7,581 bases of DNA from Candidatus Fermentithermobacillaceae bacterium (GCA_012842105.1 DUTL01000307.1:1-7581); one strand, 5' to 3'; positions 1 to 6,503 are shown, counted from the first letter of the stretch. Program-made: numbers and translations. The notes: generated by a model not told the origin, from the sequence alone.

Positions 1-87
1 AAGAAATTCAAAACACTTAATCGCGCGCTGTCACTGCTACTTGCGGTAATTATGGTCATTGGCATAGTGCCTGTTACCGCTCTGGCG
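1..87 (+). other. Sec-type signal peptide
   Basis: Codons 1-29 have a Lys/Arg-rich n-region (KKFKTLNR), a hydrophobic h-region of Leu, Val and Ile, and an AxA-type c-region (ALA) before NSG. Cleavage is expected after codon 29. This shows that the window begins within one or a few codons of the true start. Confidence 0.9.
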
Positions 88-3000
88 AACAGCGGCGCAA
101 TACCAACCGGTGATCCGGCACCGGTGGTGCAAACAGACACAACATCCGGAGATACGAAAGATGCCCAGGAAGATGAGCCTACTCCTGCGGCAAGTACAGA
201 AACTGAATACGAGCCTGCAGGTTCAGAAGGGTCACTCCGAGAAGATGAAATCACACCCGGCCCAGATACAGAAGATGTGACTGAGCCTCCAGTAACAGAA
301 GATGCATCCCAGGAGCAAGAACCCGCGGAAAGCACAACCCTTGACGCCATAACAAAAGACCCTGGTGCAGAAGTGCTCAAGGCTGAGCAAACCAGCACAG
401 TCCCCAGCCTTCTTAGTTCGCTTACGATTCATACAGGATATAGCCTTTCTGAAGACACAGCATTACTTCAAACCGGTAACACCTATCAAGGTGTAGCCAC
501 TTTCGATCCCGATACCTACTCTTATACCCTGCCTAACCACACAGATGCGCTCACCCAGCTCCGTTTCCGGCCTGTTGTAGCCCAAGAAGGCGCAACGGTA
601 ACCATTTACTACTACAACGGTTCAAAAGATGACATGCAGGTGGTAGACAGCGATTCTCGATCAACATGGGCGAACTGCATAACAGTTGGCAAAAACACCT
701 TTACGCTTGTTGTCAAACCGCCTGAGGGCTCTACAAGCACGGAGACAACCTACACCTTTACTATGGAATGCTATCCTACACTTACCAATCTTGCTTTGGC
801 AACAGATGGCTCTCCCCTGTATCTTGACCCAGACTTCAAACCGGAAACGACATCTTACGAAACGACAGTGCTAGAAACAGTATATGCAATAAGCGTAGCA
901 GCCACACCAAAAGATGAAGCGTATACCGTCACCTTCAATTGTGCAACAGGAACTGAAGTTGTCATCGAGGATAAGACATCCATCGCCATTGATGTTACAG
1001 CGGGCGAAAGCGAAAAGGCCCTTACCTTAACGTACACTGTAGCACTCAACAAAGTTAAGGAAGCTACAGTAATCTTTGAGTTATACCCACAAGATGCAAT
1101 TGTCTCACTGTATGATTCAAAGGGTGCTACCGTATACCCTGGTGAATCAGGGTCATACAGTTTGATGGCAGGTGCTGAATATACCTATGTTGTTACGAAG
1201 TACGGTTACGTAAGTCAAACAAAAACCTTTGAACCTTCTGAAGATACCACCGAAACCATAACGCTTGTGAGTGCACCGGAAAATGCTCTCAAACAAGTTG
1301 ACGCCGAATGGTACAACTTCCGTAACAGTGACAATAATATGGCTATCACGCCGCACAAAACACCGGTTGCGCCAGAAGCCGAGCTTAGATGGGCCCGAAA
1401 ACTGGGAAGCGGCTGGGCGACTGCACCCAGTGTACAGATACTGGTAGACAACTCGTTAGTAGTTATGAGCTCCACAAAGATCTACAAGCTCAATAAGAAC
1501 ACAGGAGAAACCATTGCCGAAGCAGATATGGTTGCTCCACCAAATTGGGGCTATATACCGCCAACTTATGCAGAAGGCATGGTCTTCGCACCTCTTGCAG
1601 GCGGAAAAATCCAGGCCTTTAACGCCGAGACCCTCGAATCTTTATGGGTGAGTGAACCTATGGGGGGCCAATCGCTTTCCCCTATCACATACTCTGATGG
1701 GTACATCTATACTGGGTTCTGGTCCTCCGAAACAGAGGAAAACTCATATGTTTGTATCTCAGTAACCGATGAAGACCCAACAAAAACAGATGAAACCAAG
1801 TATGTGAGCTGGAAACATACTGTTCCCGGAGGCTTTTACTGGGCGGGCAGCCTGGTAAAAGGTGATTATGTCATATTTGGTTCAGATGACGGAACAAAGG
1901 GATGCGACGGCCTATCAAAAGTATACTCACTCAATAAATTAACCGGTGGGGTAGTAGATGCATTGGATATCGTGGGCGATCAACGTTCTTCCATTGCTTA
2001 CGATGAAACAACCGATCGAATATATTTCACCACAAAAACCGGTTATCTTTACTCTGTTAAGGTTAAAGAAGATGGAACTTTTGACAAAACCACCCTCAAG
2101 TCGAAGCATTATGAGGGTTGGCAGAGCACCAGCACTCCGCTGGTATACAAAGGCAGGGCTTATATTGGTTTGGGCCAGGGCTTTGGCAAAGGCAAGATAG
2201 TGGTTGCAGACTCCAACACTCTGGAACCTTTCTATGAAGCTGACTTAAAAGGATATCCCCAGTGTTCGATGCTTCTTTCAACCGCATACGAAGATACCGA
2301 GGGCAGAGTCTATTTATATTCCACTTATAACTATCTGCCTGGTGGCATTACCATGCTCGAAGACGCTCCAGGCCAGATTGAGCCCAAGGTCACTGAGCTT
2401 TACGATGCAGAGGGTTACTCACAATACTGCATTGCAAGCATTATCTGCGACAGGCATGGCACCATTTTCTATAAGAATGACTCGGCAAACGTCCTTGCAG
2501 TCGAAAGGAATGAGGCTTACCTTACAAACCTTACCATTACCGGTGGAAACCCGGCGTTTGATCGAGAGTTTAGCGCCAATGCAAAAGCATACGAAGTTGT
2601 CGTCGACATTGGTACAAGCAGTATAGTACTTCATACAGAAGGTTCAGGTGAAATAGCTGTCAACGCCAACGGTGAAATCGTCGAGTCTGTTGAAGGCTCA
2701 AGAAACATCCCCCTGGTTAATGGAAGAGCAGACATCACAATCACCGTAGCCAAGCATTTTGAAGGCGGTACAAACCATACCCGGACCTATTCGGTATTGG
2801 TGAGGGAAAAATCAGCCGATGCCACCTTGTCAGGCCTTGTTATAAACACCGCAAACAACATTACTTGGGACCAGGTCGAATTTTCGCCCGAATTCTCCCC
2901 TGAACACACCGGTTACATTTCATCTGAAATGGACAAGAGCAAAAGCTGGTTTAACATCTGGCCTAAACTGGGCAGTGAAGGCTCTTCTTACGAGGCAAAA

Positions 3001-5415
3001 GCAATCTATGGAATAGATAAAATGGTAGATGATGGCAGAGGCTATCAAAAGGTATACTTTGAAACTGGTTCGGGCGCAGCAACTGTGGAAATAACCGTTA
3101 CCGCTGAAGATGGTGTAACTCAGAAAAAATACTACGTAATGGGCAGACGGGCCGGGTTCGATACAAAATACAGCGTAACCTTTGCCCTAACACCTGAAAC
3201 TGCTGAAGTCACCGTCAAAGATAGCGAAGGCACTGTAGTTGTTCCTGATCAAAGCGGCACCTACAATCTCCCTGAAGGATCTTACACATACACTGTAACT
3301 GCCAATGGGTACGTCAGCGAAACCGGTAGTTTTGAAGTACCAAAAGACTCTATCACCGGGGTTATCCCAGTGGTACTATTGCGCGCCTCAGATCCAGGTA
3401 CCCCTGGAGATAACAAGCAAGTGACTGTCAACTTGCGCATTGAAGGTTACAACAGAACCATTGTGCCCAAGACCTCAGTCACCACTGATATTTTTGACCT
3501 CAATCCATACGTTAACCGGGAAAACATCGGAGGTTCGGCAGAACCAAGCCAAGGATGGAATGTCGACAAGTTCTCTGACCCAACAGTCATGCATGCAACT
3601 GTCAAGGCCTTGCGCGACAGGGGGTTTTCAGCCAATGACACCATCTCGGGAAACCATTCCAGTACAAGAACATATGACATTCAAGATTATGGCTGGTCAC
3701 TATACATCGCCATGATTGGCGGTGATCGTGAATTGGACGATGGCGGCATGTCGGGCTGGGTATACCGAGTGAACAAAAATTTGCCAAATGTAGGCGCTCA
3801 GGAGTATATACCCGAGAACGGAGATGAAATAGTCTGGGCGTATGCTATAGAAGGATTCGATACCTGGTACACAGAATGGGAAGATGAGTACATTTCCACC
3901 CAGACCGGTAAAGAAACTACCCTTACACTGATAGGATATATAACAGACCTGTCAGGAGAATCAGGCATAGGCCCCAGCACCAGCCAGCCAATAGAAGGTG
4001 CAGCCGTTTATGTAGACGGAAAAGCTCTCTTGGACGCCGGCGGAAATTCGGTAACAACCGGCTCAAGCGGACAGGTGAAATTGACTTTTAACACCCCGGG
4101 CACTTACACAATTGGCGCAGAGGATAAAGCGAGCATCATACGTCCGCATCCAGCATCAATTAGAGTAACCGGAGAAGCTATGGGCACAGGCGGTATTTCC
4201 ACAGAAGCGCCTGAATCGGCCGTTACGGCACAAGCAGAAATAATCGCTGATCTCGATAAGGCCACCGGTATTGCATCGGCTGTTCTTTTCGGTAACGTTC
4301 TAGACGGGTTCAACAAGGAAATTGCAGCCGCTCAGGATAAGGACAATGCAGAAGCCATAATCTGTGTCGATGTACCTGCTGCTTCTGCCGGCATTCAAGT
4401 GACAATTCCGGTTTCCACCGTAGAGGCTCTCGAAAAATGCAAGGATATTTCACTGGCCATCAATACCGGTATAGGGGCCGTTAAACTGGATCACACTTCA
4501 TTGCGCCATGTAGCCAGTGAGGCAAAATCCGGCAACATAGTAATCTCCATTAGAAAAGCAAGTACAGAAGGCCTCTCTGAAAGTGCGAAAACTCTGATAG
4601 GAAACTATCCGGCCTTCAGGCTGTCAATCGTGGCAGGCAACACGCCTGTTACGAGGTTCGGAAACGAATCGTCAGGCGGCCGGGCTGCAGTTTCTTTGCC
4701 TTATACACCGAAAGACAACGAAGACACCGATTGTCTTTCGGTGTACTATGTTGGAAATGACGGTACTCTTGAGAAAATGGACGATGCCAGATATGACGCC
4801 GAAACCAAGTCGGTTCGCTTTACTACCGATCACTTCTCGCTGTTTGCCATTGTGTCAGAAAGAGTAGAGTTCACCGACGTAGGCGAGACCCATTGGGCCA
4901 AGGAGTTCATCTACTATCTGGCAAACCGCGGCATTGTAAGCGGTGTCGGCGGTGGCAGATTCGAACCTAACAGGAGCATCACCCGTGCCGAGTTTGTCAA
5001 AATTCTGACAACCGCAGCAAAAGCCGATATCAGTAAGGCCGAGAGCAGCGGCTTCAGCGATGTTGCTGCAACTGCATGGTATGCACCTTATATAGCATGG
5101 GCCGCAGAGGCAGGCATAGTCAAGGGCTACGACGGAAAATTCCGTCCGAACGACAATATCACTCGCCAGGATATTGCTGTGATGATAGCTCGTTATGCGG
5201 AATATGCGCAATACACCATGCCCAAGACTACTCAAAAGTCAGCGTTTGCAGATGACGCCGAAATATCTGCAAACGCTAAAGATTCAGTATCTTCTATGCA
5301 GCAAGCAGGCATTATAATCGGTAAGGGTGAAAATAGGTTTGCGCCCACAGACAATGCCACCCGGGCCGAGGCCTGCAAGATGATTGCCATGCTTATGCAG
5401 AGCAGGGAGAAATGA
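1..5415 (+). CDS. Giant SLH-anchored modular surface protein (cadherin-like/PEGA/PQQ-propeller/DUF4430), 5' end cut by window
   Basis: This is a secreted cell-surface protein that probably binds the secondary cell-wall polymer through its C-terminal SLH triplet and displays a long chain of adhesive or ligand-binding modules. The frame is open from base 1. The first codons read KKFKTLNRALS and continue into a hydrophobic core ending ALA, a standard signal peptide, so the true start is most likely an ATG just upstream. The in-frame ATG at 52 lies inside the hydrophobic core and would lose the positive N-region. Order: signal peptide, acidic linker, cadherin-like x2, PEGA, propeller, cadherin-like x2, PEGA, DUF4430, Ig-like, pre-SLH, SLH x3, stop at 5413-5415. 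There is no LPXTG motif, C-terminal membrane anchor or recognisable catalytic domain. A strong terminator follows about 100 bases downstream and the next gene has its own leader, so it is probably the last or only gene of its transcript. Domain classes are confident; the ligand is unknown. Confidence 0.93.
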   Translation, partial: KKFKTLNRALSLLLAVIMVIGIVPVTALANSGAIPTGDPAPVVQTDTTSGDTKDAQEDEPTPAASTETEYEPAGSEGSLREDEITPGPDTEDVTEPPVTEDASQEQEPAESTTLDAITKDPGAEVLKAEQTSTVPSLLSSLTIHTGYSLSEDTALLQTGNTYQGVATFDPDTYSYTLPNHTDALTQLRFRPVVAQEGATVTIYYYNGSKDDMQVVDSDSRSTWANCITVGKNTFTLVVKPPEGSTSTETTYTFTMECYPTLTNLALATDGSPLYLDPDFKPETTSYETTVLETVYAISVAATPKDEAYTVTFNCATGTEVVIEDKTSIAIDVTAGESEKALTLTYTVALNKVKEATVIFELYPQDAIVSLYDSKGATVYPGESGSYSLMAGAEYTYVVTKYGYVSQTKTFEPSEDTTETITLVSAPENALKQVDAEWYNFRNSDNNMAITPHKTPVAPEAELRWARKLGSGWATAPSVQILVDNSLVVMSSTKIYKLNKNTGETIAEADMVAPPNWGYIPPTYAEGMVFAPLAGGKIQAFNAETLESLWVSEPMGGQSLSPITYSDGYIYTGFWSSETEENSYVCISVTDEDPTKTDETKYVSWKHTVPGGFYWAGSLVKGDYVIFGSDDGTKGCDGLSKVYSLNKLTGGVVDALDIVGDQRSSIAYDETTDRIYFTTKTGYLYSVKVKEDGTFDKTTLKSKHYEGWQSTSTPLVYKGRAYIGLGQGFGKGKIVVADSNTLEPFYEADLKGYPQCSMLLSTAYEDTEGRVYLYSTYNYLPGGITMLEDAPGQIEPKVTELYDAEGYSQYCIASIICDRHGTIFYKNDSANVLAVERNEAYLTNLTITGGNPAFDREFSANAKAYEVVVDIGTSSIVLHTEGSGEIAVNANGEIVESVEGSRNIPLVNGRADITITVAKHFEGGTNHTRTYSVLVREKSADATLSGLVINTANNITWDQVEFSPEFSPEHTGYISSEMDKSKSWFNIWPKLGSEGSSYEAKAIYGIDKMVDDGRGYQKVYFETGSGAATVEITVTAEDGVTQKKYYVMGRRAGFDTKYSVTFALTPETAEVTVKDSEGTVVVPDQSGTYNLPEGSYTYTVTANGYVSETGSFEVPKDSITGVIPVVLLRASDPGTPGDNKQVTVNLRIEGYNRTIVPKTSVTTDIFDLNPYVNRENIGGSAEPSQGWNVDKFSDPTVMHATVKALRDRGFSANDTISGNHSSTRTYDIQDYGWSLYIAMIGGDRELDDGGMSGWVYRVNKNLPNVGAQEYIPENGDEIVWAYAIEGFDTWYTEWEDEYISTQTGKETTLTLIGYITDLSGESGIGPSTSQPIEGAAVYVDGKALLDAGGNSVTTGSSGQVKLTFNTPGTYTIGAEDKASIIRPHPASIRVTGEAMGTGGISTEAPESAVTAQAEIIADLDKATGIASAVLFGNVLDGFNKEIAAAQDKDNAEAIICVDVPAASAGIQVTIPVSTVEALEKCKDISLAINTGIGAVKLDHTSLRHVASEAKSGNIVISIRKASTEGLSESAKTLIGNYPAFRLSIVAGNTPVTRFGNESSGGRAAVSLPYTPKDNEDTDCLSVYYVGNDGTLEKMDDARYDAETKSVRFTTDHFSLFAIVSERVEFTDVGETHWAKEFIYYLANRGIVSGVGGGRFEPNRSITRAEFVKILTTAAKADISKAESSGFSDVAATAWYAPYIAWAAEAGIVKGYDGKFRPNDNITRQDIAVMIARYAEYAQYTMPKTTQKSAFADDAEISANAKDSVSSMQQAGIIIGKGENRFAPTDNATRAEACKMIAMLMQSREK
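88..407 (+). other. Acidic Thr/Pro/Glu-rich disordered linker
   Basis: About 105 residues after the signal peptide are dominated by Glu, Asp, Thr, Pro, Ser and Ala, with almost no aromatic or Cys residues. Such stretches usually act as flexible spacers in Gram-positive surface proteins and can be heavily modified. No fold or repeat period is clear. Confidence 0.75.
408..1287 (+). other. Module A: two cadherin-like beta-sandwich domains followed by a PEGA domain
   Basis: The first cadherin-like domain (about 408-765) shows the family pattern: an LSSLTI opening strand, FDPDTYSYT, a central variable part, then a strand ending in TYTFTME. The second (about 775-1062) opens with LTNLAL and has FKPETTSYETTV. 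A PEGA domain follows (about 1063-1280): a strand with VSLYDSKG, a Gly/Ser turn, then YTYVVTKYGYVSQTKTF. Such domains in Firmicutes surface proteins are non-enzymatic spacers or binding modules. Confidence 0.75.
1300..2505 (+). other. PQQ-type beta-propeller, about eight blades
   Basis: I count eight blade-like motifs of the form hydrophobic strand, turn, strand, then KxYxLNxxTG or a variant. They begin near VQILVDN (1432), PTYAEGMVF, ITYSDGYIY, SLVKGDYVIF, IAYDETTDRIYF, PLVYKGRAYIG, TAYEDTEGRVYLY and IICDRHGTIFY. Clear blade ends are KIYKLNKNTGE, KIQAFNAETLE, KVYSLNKLTGG and KIVVADSNTLE. Eight blades fits the PQQ-dehydrogenase-like fold, but I see no dehydrogenase context, so a structural or binding role is more likely than catalysis. 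Confidence 0.75.
2515..3387 (+). other. Module B: second pair of cadherin-like domains plus PEGA
   Basis: Cadherin-like domain 3 (about 2515-2810) opens with YLTNLTI, has FDREFSANAKAYEVVV and ends in TRTYSVLVREK. Domain 4 (about 2811-3160) opens with ATLSGLVI, has FSPEFSPEHTGYIS and ends in the strand AATVEITVTAEDGVTQKKYYV. PEGA domain 2 (about 3163-3387) carries VTVKDSEG and YTYTVTANGYVSETGSF, clearly related to the PEGA of module A. The propeller is therefore bracketed by two modules of the same order. Confidence 0.75.
3412..3885 (+). other. DUF4430 domain
   Basis: The segment starts with the strand VTVNLRIEG and contains the tract NVDKFSDPTVMHATVKALRD. It ends with the hallmark SGWVYRVNKNLPNVGAQEY followed by GDEIVWAYA. 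This matches DUF4430, a fold related to the C-terminal domain of transcobalamin and common in secreted Firmicutes proteins. Cobalamin-type ligand binding is a family-level possibility, not something the sequence proves. Confidence 0.8.
3907..4860 (+). other. Ig-like/carboxypeptidase-regulatory-like domain and conserved pre-SLH domain
   Basis: The first part (about 3907-4173) has GAAVYVDGKALLDAGG, then TGSSGQVKLTFNTPGTYTI, a typical Ig-like pattern of surface proteins. The second part (about 4207-4860) ends in SVYYVGNDGTLEKMDDARY and FTTDHFSLFAIV, a segment that commonly sits directly before SLH repeats in Clostridia. The 15-bp intragenic inverted repeat lies in this part. Confidence 0.65.
4704..4745 (+). 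repeat. Perfect 15-bp inverted repeat inside the coding sequence
   Basis: The arms at 4704-4718 (TACACCGAAAGACAA) and 4731-4745 (TTGTCTTTCGGTGTA) are exact reverse complements separated by 12 bases. In RNA this would be a long stable hairpin. It is in frame within the pre-SLH domain and is not followed by a U tract, so it is not an intrinsic terminator. Confidence 0.95.
5131..5146 (+). repeat. Short near-palindrome in SLH2 coding sequence
   Basis: GACGGAA at 5131-5137 and TTCCGTC at 5140-5146 are reverse complements around two A residues. It encodes the DGKFRP turn of SLH2. With 7-bp arms it may be chance; it is listed because two much longer inverted repeats flank it in the same gene. Confidence 0.5.
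5241..5277 (+). repeat. Perfect 13-bp inverted repeat inside SLH3 coding sequence
   Basis: The arms at 5241-5253 (AGCGTTTGCAGAT) and 5265-5277 (ATCTGCAAACGCT) are exact reverse complements with an 11-base spacer. The element spans the start of SLH3. There is no U tract after it. Confidence 0.95.
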
Positions 5416-5516
5416 GGGCTGGGGCTGTGTACTGCTTATCCAGGACTTCAGGTTCTGATGATCTGATAAGTGTTTGACGACGCTTCAAGATTCGGGAAGT
5501 TTCTTTTCTGCAGAAG

Positions 5517-5548
5517 CCAGGGACTTCTGATTTGAAGTCCCTGGTTTT
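5517..5548 (+). terminator. Rho-independent terminator of the SLH gene
   Basis: A perfect 11-bp stem, CCAGGGACTTC (5517-5527) and GAAGTCCCTGG (5534-5544), has a 6-base loop TGATTT and is followed directly by TTTT. It lies about 100 bases after the stop codon at 5415. The T run is short but the stem is strong. The opposite strand has no T run after the stem, so it serves the + strand. Confidence 0.85.
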
Positions 5549-5686
5549 AGAACTAACCATACCGAATTGCCTACTAATGCTTAAACGACGCCTTTTCCTC
5601 AATCCAGCAGAATAAGGCAATCTAGTTTGCCGATCTTGAATATACCTTGCGGAGAGAGCCGTAAGACCGAATCATAACATATGCAT
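5549..5686. other. Intergenic region with no supported gene
   Basis: Between the terminator and the leader ORF I see no convincing gene. ATTGCCT (5566-5572) and AGGCAAT (5615-5621) form a wide 7-bp inverted repeat. A promoter for the acetyltransferase should lie in this stretch or just after it, but no clean -35/-10 pair is visible; TATACC at 5641 is only a weak -10 candidate. Confidence 0.4.
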
Positions 5687-5691
5687 AGGAG
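5687..5691 (+). promoter_or_regulatory. Ribosome binding site AGGAG of the putative leader ORF
   Basis: AGGAG lies 10 bases before the ATG at 5702, slightly long but usable spacing. It is the main argument that the short ORF behind it may be translated. Confidence 0.35.
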
Positions 5692-5701
5692 CTAGATCCC
5701 A

Positions 5702-5809
5702 ATGAATCGGGTTGGATGTGTTGCCGGACAATGGTATTGTCATCCTGTAAGCGGACTGGGAAAATGTCATAGTATGAAGCTCCTGCACAGAAGAGGGGTA
5801 TGCCGGTGA
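5702..5809 (+). CDS. Putative 35-residue Cys-containing leader peptide overlapping the acetyltransferase start
   Basis: This is a small ORF not recognised as any family. It starts at ATG 5702 after an AGGAG at 5687-5691, has an in-frame TAG upstream at 5693-5695, and ends at TGA 5807-5809. That TGA overlaps the proposed GTG start (5806) of the acetyltransferase in a GTGA arrangement, as expected for translational coupling. The peptide has four Cys residues (positions 6, 13, 22 and 34), two His-containing stretches (YCHP, CHSMK) and a basic end (HRRGVCR). It contains no transmembrane segment and no signal peptide. An ORF this short can occur by chance, so confidence rests on the ribosome site and the overlap only. 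Confidence 0.3.
   Translation: MNRVGCVAGQWYCHPVSGLGKCHSMKLLHRRGVCR
5727..5741. promoter_or_regulatory. Small dyad upstream of the acetyltransferase
   Basis: GACAAT (5727-5732) and ATTGTC (5736-5741) are exact reverse complements around GGT. It sits about 65 bases before the proposed acetyltransferase start and could be an operator or part of leader RNA folding. Six-base arms are weak evidence. Confidence 0.3.
5792..5798 (+). promoter_or_regulatory. Ribosome binding site that decides the acetyltransferase start
   Basis: AGAGGGG ends one base before the ATG at 5800, too close for initiation there, but seven bases before the in-frame GTG at 5806, which is ideal spacing. This favours GTG 5806 as the real start over ATG 5800. 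Confidence 0.6.
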
Positions 5810-6474
5810 ATAGGATTAGAGAGTACGAATCAAGGGATAGGCGAAAAGTGTTGGAACTCGTAATCCAGTTTTTCAACCATCATGCCGATTGTGTTTCAAT
5901 TAGAAGATGGGTCAGTCTAGAGCAGGCAGAGATTATTTTGGATGAGTGGTTGGAAAACCGGCTTGTGTTTGTTTGCGAGTCTGGATTGCCAGCTGAGCCT
6001 TCCCGGCTTTGTGAGCCTGCAGATCCTTTTGAATGTGGTTTAGTTTCAACAGAGGTATCAAGTTCCACTGTGCCTCATACTGAGGGCATGATACTGGGAC
6101 TTGTCAGGTTACGGGAAGACCATGGCACGTATTGGATTGAAGACATTATTGTGGATGAGAACTGCAGGGGCCAGGGAATAGGTTCGGAGATTCTCAAATG
6201 GGCTGAGGATTGGGTTCGTGCCAGAGGAGCCACTTCGCTGTTTCTCGATGTCGTTCCGGCAAATCGTGATGCCCTGGATTTCTTTGTTGGTAAGGGGTAC
6301 GTGTATCTAAATACCATCGAACTGCGGAAAGATTTCGAAGAAACTGTGGTCCCCGATGGAATGCAGGCCAATAACCGCGTTACGGGCAAGGAGGGAACTG
6401 CTACATTCACTCAGGTAACCTTGCAGGGAAGGCACCTTCTGGTGCGAGGCTTGCCTGAAGGACTCGACATTTGA
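5806..6474 (+). CDS. GNAT-family N-acetyltransferase
   Basis: This is a cytoplasmic acetyl-CoA-dependent N-acyltransferase of the GNAT superfamily; the acceptor cannot be told from sequence. From GTG 5806 it has 222 residues. The N-terminal helix region (REYESRDRRKVLELV) leads to a strand VFVCES. The core strand IEDIIVDENC is followed by the acetyl-CoA pyrophosphate loop RGQGIG (residues 121-126) and the helix SEILKWAEDWVRARG. Motif B follows: SLFLDVVPANRDALDFFVGKGYV, with the usual Asn and the closing G-Y. Two oddities are about 30 extra residues rich in Pro, Ser and Glu between strands 2 and 3 (from LPAEPS to PHTEG), and about 40 residues after the fold. ATG 5800 is the alternative start (two more residues). 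It is preceded by its own leader, is not in an operon with the SLH gene, and no clear partner follows. Confidence 0.88.
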   Translation: MNRIREYESRDRRKVLELVIQFFNHHADCVSIRRWVSLEQAEIILDEWLENRLVFVCESGLPAEPSRLCEPADPFECGLVSTEVSSSTVPHTEGMILGLVRLREDHGTYWIEDIIVDENCRGQGIGSEILKWAEDWVRARGATSLFLDVVPANRDALDFFVGKGYVYLNTIELRKDFEETVVPDGMQANNRVTGKEGTATFTQVTLQGRHLLVRGLPEGLDI

Positions 6475-6486
6475 ATGAGCAGGGCG

Positions 6487-6503
6487 GGGTCAAGACCCAT
6501 TTT
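6487..6503 (+). terminator. Weak candidate terminator after the acetyltransferase
   Basis: GGGT (6487-6490), loop CAAG, ACCC (6495-6498), then ATTTTG, 12 bases after the stop codon. The stem is only 4 bp (5 bp if the loop is two bases), so termination here is doubtful. Confidence 0.2.

Larger units (their letters stand above)
4870..5397 (+). other. Three SLH domains (cell-wall anchor)
   Basis: SLH1 (about 4870-5022) has FTDVGETHWAKEFIYYL and ITRAEF. SLH2 (about 5050-5205) has FSDVAATAWYAPYI and ITRQDI. SLH3 (about 5242-5397) has FADDAEI and ATRAEA. The TRAE-type motifs bind pyruvylated secondary cell-wall polymer in characterised SLH proteins. Repeat 2 has the variant TRQD, and repeat 3 lacks the usual Trp before the Ala of its first helix (SANAKDSV). 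The protein ends five residues after SLH3. Confidence 0.93.

Noticed and set aside
52..54. ATG at 52 as the start of the large surface protein
   Set aside because: The frame is open upstream to base 1, and the ATG lies inside the hydrophobic core of the signal peptide; starting there would remove the Lys/Arg n-region.
1025..1070. Interleaved inverted repeats CCTTAAC/GTTAAGG and ACTGTAGC/GCTACAGT in the surface gene
   Set aside because: Arms of 7-8 bp with loops near 20 bases are expected by chance in a gene this long, unlike the 15- and 13-bp perfect repeats.
4567..4617. GAAGGCC/GGCCTTC enclosing GATAG/CTATC
   Set aside because: Short arms with a long outer loop in coding sequence; not distinguishable from chance.
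4855..5235. 126-codon minus-strand ORF opposite the SLH repeats
   Set aside because: It is antisense to three clear SLH domains, has no recognisable motif, and is explained by the codon pattern of the real gene.
5622..5876. 84-codon minus-strand ORF before the acetyltransferase
   Set aside because: It overlaps the acetyltransferase start and leader on the opposite strand, with no similarity to anything recognised and no context support.
6075..6410. 111-codon minus-strand ORF opposite the acetyltransferase
   Set aside because: It is antisense to the conserved GNAT core, is low complexity (Ser/Arg/Pro), and has no family resemblance.
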